NCBI RefSeq assembly: GCF_001431405.1
Contig: NZ_LDJL01000011.1
Coordinates: forward strand, 124,001-188,000
Direction: 5' to 3'
From: Pseudoxanthomonas dokdonensis
Lineage (GTDB): Bacteria > Pseudomonadota > Gammaproteobacteria > Xanthomonadales > Xanthomonadaceae
Length of the DNA: 64,000 bases
The notes beneath the pieces are model-generated. The model ran no database searches and was not told the DNA's origin. It worked only from the letters and a program-made list of their open reading frames with translations. Shown here piece by piece: positions 23,639 through 33,088 of the stretch. The first letter of the stretch is position 1. Every line of letters starts with the position of its first letter. A program made the position numbers and the translations under genes.

Positions 23639-25858
23639 TCAGAAGCTGTAGCGTGCGGTCAGCGTGTACTGCCGCGGGGGACCGTAAAAGCCGGTCAGCA
23701 CGCCGTAGCTGGCGATGTTGTAGCCAGTGGTGCGGTATTCCTCATCGGCCAGGTTGGCGCCTTCCAGCGACAACGACCAGGCATCGTTGACGGTCCAGAT
23801 CACACCTGCACCCAGCAGTCCATAACCGGGCTGCTTGATCGCCGGGCTCAGATCGGTGGTTGGCCAGACCTCGGACTGGTAGGAATAACTGACCCGGGCC
23901 GACAACTGGCCGCCGTTGGCCAGCGGCGTGCGGTATTCGACGTTGACCGCACCGGAATATTCAGGCGCATTGGTGAAGTACTGGCTGTCGGCGATATCGA
24001 CCCCGCCGCTGATGAACTCGTCGTACTGCGCATCCAGCCAGGCCAGGTTGCCACTGATCAGCCAGTGCTCGCTGGGCAGCCACTGGTATTCGGCTTCGAT
24101 GCCCTGCACGGTGCCCTTGCCGGCATTGGTGAAATCGCCGAAGAAACTCTGGCTGCCATCGGGCAAGGTGTAGGAGGTGAATACCGACAGCTGGATGTCC
24201 TTGTACTGGTTGTAGAAATACGCCAGGTTGAGGAACATGCTCTGGTCCATGAATGCCATCTTGCTGCCGACTTCGTAGCTGTCGACCTGTTCGTCATCGA
24301 ACGGCTCGCCCGAGCGCGGCACCGCGGTGGTATTGGCGCGGATGTTGTAGCCGCCGGACTTGAAGCCACGCGAGGCCGAACCGTAGACCATGATGTCCGG
24401 AGTGATCTGGTAGTCCAGCGAGGCCTTCGGCGAGGTGTTCTTGAAGTTGACCGTCTTGTCGAAATTGGCCGCTGTCGCCCATGACGTGGTGTAGTCCAGA
24501 TCCGTATAGAAACGGTTCAACGCCACCGCATGCTTGTCCTCGTCGGTGTAGCGTGCGCCCACGTCGAGCTTGAGCCGATCGGTCAGATCGAAGGTCCAGT
24601 CGGCATACAAGGCGATGCTGTTGGTATTGACGTAACCCTGGGTGTCGCCATACAGGGGGTTGGTCAGGCTGGGCGGCAGCAGCGTATTGGTGAAATGGTT
24701 GAGCACCTGGCCGCCGGCGTCGCCGTTGAAGTAATACAGACCGACCACGCCGCGGGCAACGCCACCGGCATCGAAGTTGGCCTGCAACTCCTGGCTGACC
24801 TGCTGATCGTTGTAGAACGCGCGCACATCGACCAGCGGCAGCGGAGTAGTATCGAAATCGATATTGGTTTCGGTATCGGACTCGCGCTTGGCGAGGGTGT
24901 ACTTGAACGACCAGTCATCGCTGGCGCGCCAGTTGATGGTCGCCGAGGCGCCCTTCATGGTGGTGTCGTTGATGTTCTTCATGCCGCTGCGGATGTCATA
25001 GCGATCATCCAGCGGCGGATAGGCCGGCGCCAGCGGATTGGGCGCCAGCATCCTGGCGCCACGCACGCCGGACTGGTCATCCATCCAGTCGAACGCGAAC
25101 TGCACGTCGATATCGTCTCCGGCATAGGCGCCCAGTTGCAAGCGCGCGGCATTGATTTCCTTGTCGCTGACCTGCTGGCCGCTATACAGGTTTTCGCCAT
25201 AGCCATCGCGGTTCATGCTGGCGACCGCTACCCGCGCGCGCAGGCCACTGTCTTCGCCGCCGATGGAGCCGCCGAGGCTGGCCTTGGCGTCGAGCTGGTT
25301 GTGGTTGCCGACCGCCAGCGAGACATGGCCTTCGGTATCCTTCGACAATCCCCGCGAGACGTACTTGATGGCGCCACCAATGGTGTTCTTGCCGTACAGC
25401 GTGCCCTGCGGGCCGCGCAGTACTTCGATGCGACCTACATCAAACACATCCAGCAGTGCGCCCTGCGGACGGGCGATGTAGACATCATCCAGATAGATGC
25501 CCACGCCCGGGTCGACGCCCCACAGCGGATCCGCCTGGCCGATGCCGCGGATATAGGCGGTCACGGTGCTGGTCGAGCCACGCGCGGCATAGATGGTCAG
25601 GTTGGGTACCTGAGCATCCAGATCGCCCAGATCCTGGATGTTGAGTTTGTCCAGCGTCTCCGGGGTGAACGCGGTCACCGCCACCGGCACTTCCTGCAGG
25701 GTTTCCTCGCGCTTGCGCGCGGTCACCGTAACCGTGTCCAGCGTGGTCGCCGAATGCCGTGGTGCCTGTGTATCGCTGTCGCTGTCCTGTCCCCACGCCA
25801 GCGTCGCTGGTGCCAACAACACACAGCCAATGGCCAGGCTCAAATGCTTGCGCTTCAT
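23639..25858 (-). CDS. TonB-dependent outer-membrane receptor
   Basis: 739 residues from ATG 25858, preceded by a strong GGAGGAGG site; a longer frame upstream was set aside. Signal peptide (cleavage after LAWGQ region), TonB box-like DTVTVTARKR, plug domain with GVGIYLDDVYIARPQGAL and VEVLRGPQGTLYGKN-type motif (here RIEVLRGPQGTLYGKN), 22-strand barrel ending in aromatic LTARYSF. Imports an unknown ligand; siderophores or sugars are possible. Divergent from a GntP permease, which suggests shared control of an uptake route. Confidence 0.92.
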   Translation of the reverse strand: MKRKHLSLAIGCVLLAPATLAWGQDSDSDTQAPRHSATTLDTVTVTARKREETLQEVPVAVTAFTPETLDKLNIQDLGDLDAQVPNLTIYAARGSTSTVTAYIRGIGQADPLWGVDPGVGIYLDDVYIARPQGALLDVFDVGRIEVLRGPQGTLYGKNTIGGAIKYVSRGLSKDTEGHVSLAVGNHNQLDAKASLGGSIGGEDSGLRARVAVASMNRDGYGENLYSGQQVSDKEINAARLQLGAYAGDDIDVQFAFDWMDDQSGVRGARMLAPNPLAPAYPPLDDRYDIRSGMKNINDTTMKGASATINWRASDDWSFKYTLAKRESDTETNIDFDTTPLPLVDVRAFYNDQQVSQELQANFDAGGVARGVVGLYYFNGDAGGQVLNHFTNTLLPPSLTNPLYGDTQGYVNTNSIALYADWTFDLTDRLKLDVGARYTDEDKHAVALNRFYTDLDYTTSWATAANFDKTVNFKNTSPKASLDYQITPDIMVYGSASRGFKSGGYNIRANTTAVPRSGEPFDDEQVDSYEVGSKMAFMDQSMFLNLAYFYNQYKDIQLSVFTSYTLPDGSQSFFGDFTNAGKGTVQGIEAEYQWLPSEHWLISGNLAWLDAQYDEFISGGVDIADSQYFTNAPEYSGAVNVEYRTPLANGGQLSARVSYSYQSEVWPTTDLSPAIKQPGYGLLGAGVIWTVNDAWSLSLEGANLADEEYRTTGYNIASYGVLTGFYGPPRQYTLTARYSF

Positions 25859-26029
25859 CGGTCTCCCCTCCTCCCGGGTATGACATGGCGACACCCGCGT
25901 GCCGCCGATGCTGCACAAGCTACGTGATGCGCCGACGGCTGCGCATTGTCCGTTGGTACAGTGGGAACCACCCCGGCAGCTGCCGATACTCTGCGCATCT
26001 GTCGTGCGGCGCAAGCCGAGGAGCCATGG

Positions 26030-27427
26030 ATGTCTTTCCTGATCGTGCTGGCCGCGCTGTGTTTCCTGATGTGGGTCGCCTATCGCGGCCACAGCGTGAT
26101 CCTGTTCGCGCCAATCGCTGCATTGGGCGCGGTGCTGCTAACCGATCCGGCGCTGGTCGCACCGATGTTCACCGGCCTGTTCATGGACAAGATGGTCGGC
26201 TTCCTGAAGCTGTATTTCCCGGTATTCCTGCTCGGCGCGGTGTTCGGCAAGCTGATTGAAATCTCCGGTTTTTCCAAGTCGATCGTCGCCGCCACCATCC
26301 GTGTCGTCGGCCGCCAGCGGGCGATGCTCTCGATCGTGCTGGTCTGCGCGCTGTTGACCTACGGCGGGGTGTCGTTGTTCGTGGTGGTGTTCGCGGTCTA
26401 TCCATTCGCGGCGGAACTGTTCCGCCAGAGCGACATTCCCAAGCGGCTGATGCCCGGCACGATTGCCCTGGGCGCGTTTACCTTCACCATGGATGCGCTG
26501 CCGGGCACGCCGCAGATCCAGAACATCATCCCGACCACGTTTTTCGGCACCAACTCATGGGCCGCGCCGGTGCTGGGCACGCTTGGCGGTGTATTCATCC
26601 TCAGCGTCGGCCTGCTGTACCTGGAATGGCGGCGGCGGATAGCGCTGCGCAATGGCGAGGGCTATGGCAGCGATCTGCGCAACGAACCCGAGCCTTTCCA
26701 CGGCGGCGAGCTTGCCCATCCATTGATCGCGGTTTTGCCCCTGCTGCTGGTCGGAGTCGCCAATTTCCTGCTGACCCGCTGGATTCCGCACTGGTACGGC
26801 GACAGCCAGTCATTCGTGCCAGCCGTGATCGGCAACCCGGCACCGGTGGTGCAGGAAGTCGCCAAGCTGGCCGCGATCTGGGCAGTGCAAGGGGCACTGC
26901 TGGTCGGCATCGCCTGCGTGCTGGTCTTTGCCTGGAAACCGGTCATCGGCCGCTTCGCCGAGGGCAGCCGCAACGCCATCGGCGGCGCCTTGCTGGCTTC
27001 GATGAACACTGCATCCGAATACGGGTTTGGCGCGGTCATCGCCGCCCTGCCCGGTTTCCTGCTGGTCGCCAATGCGCTGCAGTCGATTCCCAATCCGCTG
27101 GTCAACGAAGCGATCTCGGTGACCGCGCTGGCCGGCATCACCGGTTCGGCCTCCGGCGGCATGAGCATCGCACTGGCAGCGATGGCCGACACCTTCATCG
27201 CCAATGCCAACGCCGCCGGGATCCCGATGGAGGTATTGCACCGGGTCGCTTCGATGGCCTCCGGTGGCATGGACACGCTGCCGCACAACGGCGCGGTGAT
27301 CACCTTGCTGGCCGTTACCGGCCTCAGCCATCGCCAGGCCTACAAGGATGTATTCGCGATCACCCTGATCAAGACCACCGCGGTATTCGTGGTGATTGGC
27401 CTGTACTACGCCACCGGGCTGGTCTGA
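26030..27427 (+). CDS. GntP-family permease
   Basis: 465 residues; GAGGAG precedes ATG 26030. Multiple membrane helices in the GntP/ArsB-type arrangement, with conserved FTMDALPGTPQIQN and a late repeat VTALAGITGSASGGMSIALAA. GntP members carry gluconate, related sugar acids or D-3-hydroxybutyrate with protons. The substrate is not clear; the 3HB alternative is attractive given the PHB genes about 12 kb away, but unproven. Confidence 0.85.
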   Translation: MSFLIVLAALCFLMWVAYRGHSVILFAPIAALGAVLLTDPALVAPMFTGLFMDKMVGFLKLYFPVFLLGAVFGKLIEISGFSKSIVAATIRVVGRQRAMLSIVLVCALLTYGGVSLFVVVFAVYPFAAELFRQSDIPKRLMPGTIALGAFTFTMDALPGTPQIQNIIPTTFFGTNSWAAPVLGTLGGVFILSVGLLYLEWRRRIALRNGEGYGSDLRNEPEPFHGGELAHPLIAVLPLLLVGVANFLLTRWIPHWYGDSQSFVPAVIGNPAPVVQEVAKLAAIWAVQGALLVGIACVLVFAWKPVIGRFAEGSRNAIGGALLASMNTASEYGFGAVIAALPGFLLVANALQSIPNPLVNEAISVTALAGITGSASGGMSIALAAMADTFIANANAAGIPMEVLHRVASMASGGMDTLPHNGAVITLLAVTGLSHRQAYKDVFAITLIKTTAVFVVIGLYYATGLV

Positions 27428-27478
27428 CCCAGCCGGAGACCGTACGCCGCGACGACGTCGTATCCGCTGGGGTCAAGC

Positions 27479-28618
27479 TCAGGCGTCGCGTGCATGCCAC
27501 AGCGCCAGCAACTGGGCTTCACGCTGGCGGCTGATGCCGGCGCGCAGTTCGGCCTGGCGTTCGGACGGCAGGCTGTGGAACCAGTCCATCAGATCGCGCA
27601 CCGTGGTCGCGTACGGGCGATAGCTCAGTCCGGCGGCGATGGCGCGCGCATTGCTGACCTGACCATAGCCGGCATAGGGACCGCTGGCCGCGGGCACCCA
27701 GATCGGCAGCTCTACGTCGTTCTGTTCAAGAAACCCGGCGCTGACGTGGGTATAGCGCACGTCGCCGCCGGTGACAGCCTGCGCGCCGACCAGCATCTCG
27801 TCCATGGTCATCGGTTGCGCGGGTCCGACCGCATTGAAGGTGCCGATGGTGCCGGCTTCGGCCAGCCGGATCATCCATTCACCCAGATCGCGACCATCAA
27901 TGAACTGCACCGGATCGCTGCCGTCACCGGGCACCAGCATTTCACCGCCTTGCGCCACCCGGTGCGGCCAGTAGGTGAAGCGGTCCGTTTCATCGCGTGG
28001 CCCGACGATGTAACCGGGCCGGACGATGGTCACCCGCTCGCCAAACTGCTTGCGTGCTTCGGCTTCGCTCAATGCCTTCAGCGGTCCGTACAGGTGTTCG
28101 ATATCGGCGCGCAGGCTGTCCTGGGTTTCGGCCATCGCGTCCTTGCCCGCGTATGGCGCCAGCGCCGCCTGTTCGGTAATCCCGGGCTGGCTGCCATCGG
28201 CGTATACCGAGATGGTCGAAATGAACAGGTAATGGTCGATATTGCCTTTCAATACCTGTGCCGCATCGCGGACCCAGAACGGCAGGCTGGTCGGGTTGTC
28301 GATGCAGACGTCCCATTTGCGCCCCTTCAGCGCCTTCAGGTCGCCGCTGTTGCGATCACCCAGCAACTGCTCGACCTCGCCCGACCACTCCGGTGCCGGC
28401 CGCTTGCCGCGATTGAACAGGGTCACCCGGTGGCCGCGCTTGAGCGCGTAATCGACCTGGAACGGCCCGGTAAAGCCGGTGCCACCCAGGATCAGGATAT
28501 CCAGCGGCTTGTCGGCGCGACCCACATTGTCGCCAGCCGCGCGTGCGGCCCAGGCCGGCAAGGCGGTGGTGGCGGCGGCAAGCGCGCCCAGCTTGAGCAA
28601 TTGACGACGACTGGTCAT
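27479..28618 (-). CDS. Tat-exported NAD(P)-binding epimerase/reductase-like protein
   Basis: 379 residues from ATG 28618. Twin-arginine signal SRRQLLK with hydrophobic stretch and Ala-rich cleavage region (about 1-28). Then a Rossmann motif LILGGTGFTG and an extended-SDR/NAD-epimerase fold (STISVYAD, IVRPGYIVGPRDETDR). A folded, cofactor-loaded export is implied by the Tat signal. The catalytic YxxxK is not obvious, so it may bind rather than epimerise. Convergent with the GntP gene. Confidence 0.82.
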   Translation of the reverse strand: MTSRRQLLKLGALAAATTALPAWAARAAGDNVGRADKPLDILILGGTGFTGPFQVDYALKRGHRVTLFNRGKRPAPEWSGEVEQLLGDRNSGDLKALKGRKWDVCIDNPTSLPFWVRDAAQVLKGNIDHYLFISTISVYADGSQPGITEQAALAPYAGKDAMAETQDSLRADIEHLYGPLKALSEAEARKQFGERVTIVRPGYIVGPRDETDRFTYWPHRVAQGGEMLVPGDGSDPVQFIDGRDLGEWMIRLAEAGTIGTFNAVGPAQPMTMDEMLVGAQAVTGGDVRYTHVSAGFLEQNDVELPIWVPAASGPYAGYGQVSNARAIAAGLSYRPYATTVRDLMDWFHSLPSERQAELRAGISRQREAQLLALWHARDA

Positions 28619-28728
28619 GCGCGCCTCCGACAGGCTGTAGTGATGGGATCGACTTGTACTCCGCCGACCGACCGCCCGCCCCTGTCGAAAGTACCAGCTA
28701 CACCGGCCGCGGCGATCAGCGGGCAAAC

Positions 28729-28754
28729 AAAAAGCGGGCCGGAGCCCGCTTTTT
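28729..28754 (-). terminator. Terminator after pnp
   Basis: Stem AAAAAGCGGG/CCCGCTTTTT with CCGGAG loop, 24 bases past the pnp stop. Symmetric, so it can work in both directions. Confidence 0.85.
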
Positions 28755-28777
28755 GAACAACAGCTGCAGGGTGCGGC

Positions 28778-30886
28778 TTATTCGGCCGGCACGCCTTCGC
28801 CTTCTTCCACGGCCTTGATCGACAGGCGGATGCGGCCCTGCTTGTCGACTTCCAGCACCTTGACCTTGACCACGTCGCCTTCCTTCAGCTTGTCGCTGAC
28901 CTTCTCGACGCGCTCGCTGGAAATCTGCGAGACGTGGACCAGGCCGTCCTTGCCCGGCAGGATGGTGACGAACGCACCGAAGTCCATGATCTTGGCGACC
29001 TTGCCTTCGTAGATGCGGCCCGGCTCGACGTCGCTGGTGATCTGCTCGATGCGGCTCTTGGCGGCCTGGGCAGCAGCGGCGTTGACCGAAGCGATGACGA
29101 TGGTGCCGTCGTCCTGGATGTCGATCTGGGTGCCGGTTTCCTTGGTGATGCCCTGGATGGTGGCGCCGCCCTTGCCGATCACTTCGCGGATCTTGTCCGG
29201 GTGGATCTTGATGGTCAGCAGGCGCGGTGCATATTCGCTCAGCTCCGAACGCGGCGCGGTCAGGCCGTGGGCCATTTCGCCGAGGATGTGCAGGCGACCG
29301 GCCTTGGCCTGGTGCAGGGCCTGCTTCATGATTTCTTCGGTGATGCCTTCGATCTTGATGTCCATCTGCAGCGCGGACACGCCTTCGGCGGTACCGGCCA
29401 CCTTGAAGTCCATGTCGCCGAGGTGATCTTCATCACCGAGGATGTCCGACAGGACGACGAAGTTGTCGCCTTCCTTGACCAGACCCATGGCGATACCGGC
29501 CACCGGTGCCTTGATCGGCACGCCGGCATCCATCAGCGCCAGCGAGCTGCCGCAGACCGAGGCCATCGACGAGGAACCGTTGGATTCGGTGATTTCCGAG
29601 ACCACGCGGATGGTGTACGGGAATTCCTCGATGGTCGGCATCACTGCCAGCACGCCACGCTTAGCCAGGCGGCCATGGCCGATTTCACGGCGCTTCGGGC
29701 CCATCATGCGGCCACACTCACCCACCGAGTACGGGGGGAAGTTGTAATGGAAAAGGAAGTTTTCCTTGTACTCACCGGAGACGGCGTCGATCACCTGGCC
29801 GTCACGGGCTGTGCCCAGGGTGGTGACCACGATGGCCTGGGTCTCACCGCGGGTGAACAGCGCCGAGCCATGGGTACGCGGCAGCACGCTGGCCTTGACC
29901 GCAATCGGGCGCACGGTGTCGAGTGCACGGCCGTCGATACGGACCTTGGTCGACAGCACCGAGCCGCGCATGGTCTGGTATTCCAGTTCGCCGAACTCCT
30001 TGTTCAGTTCGCCGCTGCTCCAGCCTTCGCTTTCAGCGCGACCGGCCAGCTGTTCCATCACGTCTTTCTTGATGCTGGCGATGGCGTCGCGGCGCATCAG
30101 CTTGTCGCGGACCTGGAAGGCGTCAACCAGTTGGTTACCGACTGCTTCCTTCAGCGCCGAGATCAGCACTTCGTTCTTGGCCGGGGCGACCCAGCTCGAC
30201 GGCTGGGTGCCGGCTTCGACGGTCAGCTCGTTGATCAGGTTGATGACCTTCTGCATTTCGCGGTGACCGTAGGTCACGGCGCCGAGCATCACTTCCTCGG
30301 ACAGCAGCGCGGCTTCGGATTCGACCATCAGCACGGCGTTGGCGGTACCGGCGACGACCAGCTCCAGCTGCGAGTCCTTCAGCTCGGTCACGGTCGGGTT
30401 GAGGATGTACTCACCGTTCTTGTAACCGACCTTGGCGGCGCCAATCGGGCCCTTGAACGGAGTGCCGGCCAGCGACAGCGCGGCGGACGCGCCAATCAGG
30501 GCGGCAATGTCACCGTCGATGTCCGGGTTCAGCGACATTACGGTGGCGATGATCTGCACTTCGTTCTTGTAGTCTTCCGGGAACAGCGGGCGGATCGGGC
30601 GATCGATCAGGCGCGAAATCAGAGTTTCCTTCTCGGTCGCGCGGCCTTCGCGCTTGAAGAAACCACCCGGGATGCGGCCACCAGCGTAGAACTTTTCCTG
30701 GTAATCGACGGTAAGGGGGAAGAAGTCCTGGCCTTCGCGAGCCGACTTGGCGGCGACGGCGCTGACCAGCAGTACGGTGTCATCCATCTTGACGATGACC
30801 GCGCCGCCAGCCTGACGGGCGATTTCGCCGGTCTCGAGGGTCAGGGTGTGCTTGCCGTACTGGATGGTTTTGGTGATTTTTGCCAC
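28778..30886 (-). CDS. pnp: Polynucleotide phosphorylase
   Basis: 702 residues from a GTG start at 30886 with GAGGAA upstream. Two RNase PH domains (N-terminal from residue 1; second from about 315 with [10 protein letters not shown]), an alpha domain between them, then KH (about 555-610, [11 protein letters not shown]) and S1 (about 620-690, [15 protein letters not shown]). A 3'-5' phosphorolytic exoribonuclease and degradosome component. Last gene of the rimP-to-pnp operon, as in many gammaproteobacteria. Confidence 0.98.
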   Translation of the reverse strand: MAKITKTIQYGKHTLTLETGEIARQAGGAVIVKMDDTVLLVSAVAAKSAREGQDFFPLTVDYQEKFYAGGRIPGGFFKREGRATEKETLISRLIDRPIRPLFPEDYKNEVQIIATVMSLNPDIDGDIAALIGASAALSLAGTPFKGPIGAAKVGYKNGEYILNPTVTELKDSQLELVVAGTANAVLMVESEAALLSEEVMLGAVTYGHREMQKVINLINELTVEAGTQPSSWVAPAKNEVLISALKEAVGNQLVDAFQVRDKLMRRDAIASIKKDVMEQLAGRAESEGWSSGELNKEFGELEYQTMRGSVLSTKVRIDGRALDTVRPIAVKASVLPRTHGSALFTRGETQAIVVTTLGTARDGQVIDAVSGEYKENFLFHYNFPPYSVGECGRMMGPKRREIGHGRLAKRGVLAVMPTIEEFPYTIRVVSEITESNGSSSMASVCGSSLALMDAGVPIKAPVAGIAMGLVKEGDNFVVLSDILGDEDHLGDMDFKVAGTAEGVSALQMDIKIEGITEEIMKQALHQAKAGRLHILGEMAHGLTAPRSELSEYAPRLLTIKIHPDKIREVIGKGGATIQGITKETGTQIDIQDDGTIVIASVNAAAAQAAKSRIEQITSDVEPGRIYEGKVAKIMDFGAFVTILPGKDGLVHVSQISSERVEKVSDKLKEGDVVKVKVLEVDKQGRIRLSIKAVEEGEGVPAE

Positions 30887-31095
30887 GTTGATTCCTCAGG
30901 GGATGCTGCTTGATTCGAATGGACCCCACACGACCCTTGCCGCGGAGGGCTGGCCGGAGACCCCGGCCGTAACACGATGAAACCTTGTTGCGTTGGTGCG
31001 GGCGGGAGCAATCGTCCCGGTCACGCCTTCATTAACTTCCAATCCACGACTTCATGCACTCAAGCCGATGCACATTTCAACGGCCGAAATGCAAA

Positions 31096-31119
31096 CCGCG
31101 GTGCATCTCTGCACCGCGG
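31096..31119 (-). terminator. rpsO terminator/attenuator
   Basis: Perfect 10-bp stem CCGCGGTGCA/TGCACCGCGG with TCTC (GAGA) loop, 13 bases past the rpsO stop; no strong U-tract. In relatives this rpsO-pnp hairpin is the site where pnp mRNA is processed and attenuated. Confidence 0.7.
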
Positions 31120-31131
31120 TGGGGTATTGCA

Positions 31132-31392
31132 TCAGCGACGCAGGCCAAGTTTTTCGATCAGGGCCTTGTAGCGCTCGTTGTCTTTCTTCTTGAGGTAATC
31201 AAGCAGGCTGCGGCGGCGGTTGACCAGCTGCAGCAGACCACGGCGGCTGTGGTGATCTTTCTTGTGGGTCTTGAAGTGGCCGCTCAGCTGTTCGATGCGG
31301 GCGGTGATCAGCGCGACCTGGACTTCCGGCGAACCGGTGTCGTTGGCACCACGCTTGTTGTCTTCAATGACTTTCTGGGTATCGATGGACAT
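31132..31392 (-). CDS. rpsO: 30S ribosomal protein S15
   Basis: 86 residues from ATG 31392 ([13 protein letters not shown]); the frame is open further upstream without homology. Contains [23 protein letters not shown] and LLDYLKKKD, the S15 signature. Binds 16S rRNA early in small-subunit assembly. Precedes pnp as usual. Confidence 0.98.
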   Translation of the reverse strand: MSIDTQKVIEDNKRGANDTGSPEVQVALITARIEQLSGHFKTHKKDHHSRRGLLQLVNRRRSLLDYLKKKDNERYKALIEKLGLRR

Positions 31393-31590
31393 GTGTTTTC
31401 TCTTGAGATGCGAGGCCTGCAGAAGCGAATCGGTCACGGATGCCGCGCCGACGCACCGCCTGGTCCGCCGTTTGCTATGGGTTGAACGTGAAGTGCTTGA
31501 AAAGCGGGCGGAATTGTAACAGGACCGAACGCTCATTGCGAACCTGTGACAGTGCCGCCAGCGCCGATGGCCCAGCCGGCGCAGTCCTGT

Positions 31591-32523
31591 TCAGCTGGCG
31601 GCCCAGCGGAACAGCCGTTGCGGCTGCAGGCTGCCGTTGCCATCCAGCCGTCCCAGGCCCATGCACCTGCCCTGCCCGGTGAAAAGAGCGACCGTATGCT
31701 CGCCGGCCAGATCGCCGGCGGGCCGCTGCACGCTCTGGCCGAGGCCCAGCCGGCGCTGCTCGTCGGCGCTGACCTCGACCCGTGGAAAACCGCTCAATCC
31801 GGCCTCGACCGGCAGCAGCCAGTCCTCCAAATGCGCCGGATCCTGCATCGCCAGCGCCTGCAGCGCTTCCAAGGTGACCATCCGCGGCTGCATGAACGGC
31901 TCGACCCACAGCCGCCGCAAGTGGCTGACATGGGCACCGCAACCCAGCGTCTCGCCCAGGTCACGCACCAGGCTGCGGATGTAGGTGCCGGAACCGCAGG
32001 TCACCCGCAGTGACACCTGTTGCGGCGCCTGCGCCAGTATCTCGATGCGCTGGACCTCGACTTCGCGCACCGGCGCCTCGATCGCCTCGCCACGGCGGGC
32101 CTTGGCGTACAGCGGCTCACCGCCCTGCTTGAGTGCCGAGTAAATCGGCGCCCGCTGCTGGATACGTCCGGTCAGCGGTGCCAACGCCGCCTGCAGGCTG
32201 GCCGCGTCAATCGCCGGCACCGGCCGTTGCAGCAGTACGCTGCCGTCGGCGTCGTCGGTATCAGTGGTGAGGCCCAGCATGGCGGTGACCTCATAGGCCT
32301 TGGCCGACCCCAGCAACAGCCCGGCGATCTTGGTCGCCTCGCCAAAGCACAGCGGCAACAGGCCGGTGGCCAATGGGTCCAGGCTGCCGGTATGGCCGCC
32401 CTTCTCGGCACGCAACAAATGCCGCACCTGCTGCAGGGCGCGGTTGGAGCTCAGCCCCTGCGGCTTGTCCAGCAACAGGATGCCGTCGAGTGGGCGGAAG
32501 ATGGTTTTAGGTCTGGAGGTCAT
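31591..32523 (-). CDS. truB: tRNA pseudouridine(55) synthase TruB
   Basis: 310 residues from ATG 32523. Motif [12 protein letters not shown], catalytic motif [14 protein letters not shown] with the essential Asp, and the RNA-binding C-terminal PUA region. Modifies U55 of nearly all tRNAs. An in-frame extension upstream is excluded because the family starts here. Sits between rbfA and rpsO in the conserved order. Confidence 0.97.
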   Translation of the reverse strand: MTSRPKTIFRPLDGILLLDKPQGLSSNRALQQVRHLLRAEKGGHTGSLDPLATGLLPLCFGEATKIAGLLLGSAKAYEVTAMLGLTTDTDDADGSVLLQRPVPAIDAASLQAALAPLTGRIQQRAPIYSALKQGGEPLYAKARRGEAIEAPVREVEVQRIEILAQAPQQVSLRVTCGSGTYIRSLVRDLGETLGCGAHVSHLRRLWVEPFMQPRMVTLEALQALAMQDPAHLEDWLLPVEAGLSGFPRVEVSADEQRRLGLGQSVQRPAGDLAGEHTVALFTGQGRCMGLGRLDGNGSLQPQRLFRWAAS

Positions 32524-32702
32524 CGCCAACAATGATAGGTACTTGCGCGAATCGGCACGCCCGCTGGGACGCAGTGGTGCCTGCATCGCTTCCCGGGACA
32601 GGGCGGCGCCACCTCGCCATCGCAATCATGCAGACAGGCCGGCCATGCCCCGCTGACGCATCAGGCCGGGATTCGCCGACGCGCTGGGCGCCGGCACATC
32701 AA

Positions 32703-33074
32703 TCAGCTCGCGTCGTCGGGCTCGTCGCTGCGCGACAGATCGCGCAACAGGTTGTCGATGCGCTCACCGCGGTCAACCGAGTCGTCGTAATGGAAGTGCA
32801 GTTCCGGGGTGTGCCGCAGCTTGACCCGGCGGGCCAGCTCCATCCGGATCTGGTAGGCGATTTCACGCAGGCCCTTGACCGCTTCGGCCGATTTTTCCGG
32901 CATCAACGCGGTCACGAAAACCTTGGCATGGGCCATGTCGCGGGTGACTTCGACGTCGGAAACGCTGACCGACGGCAGGCCATGCTCGCGCACGGCCTCG
33001 TGCACCAGCGTGCCCAGCTCGCGACGGAGCTGGGCGGAGACGCGATCGGTGCGATGGAACGATTTGCTCGGCAT
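32703..33074 (-). CDS. rbfA: Ribosome-binding factor A
   Basis: 123 residues. KH-like fold of RbfA with RVSAQLRRELGTLV and VTALMPEKSAEAVKGL. Assists 16S 5' end maturation and cold adaptation. Starts 14 bp after infB. Confidence 0.97.
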   Translation of the reverse strand: MPSKSFHRTDRVSAQLRRELGTLVHEAVREHGLPSVSVSDVEVTRDMAHAKVFVTALMPEKSAEAVKGLREIAYQIRMELARRVKLRHTPELHFHYDDSVDRGERIDNLLRDLSRSDEPDDAS

Positions 33075-33088
33075 CTGCTATCGATCCA

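Noticed and set aside
22745-24484. Long plus-strand open frame opposite the kinase and TonB receptor
   Set aside because: Shadow frame rich in His/Gln/Arg, no ribosome site, crosses two real genes.
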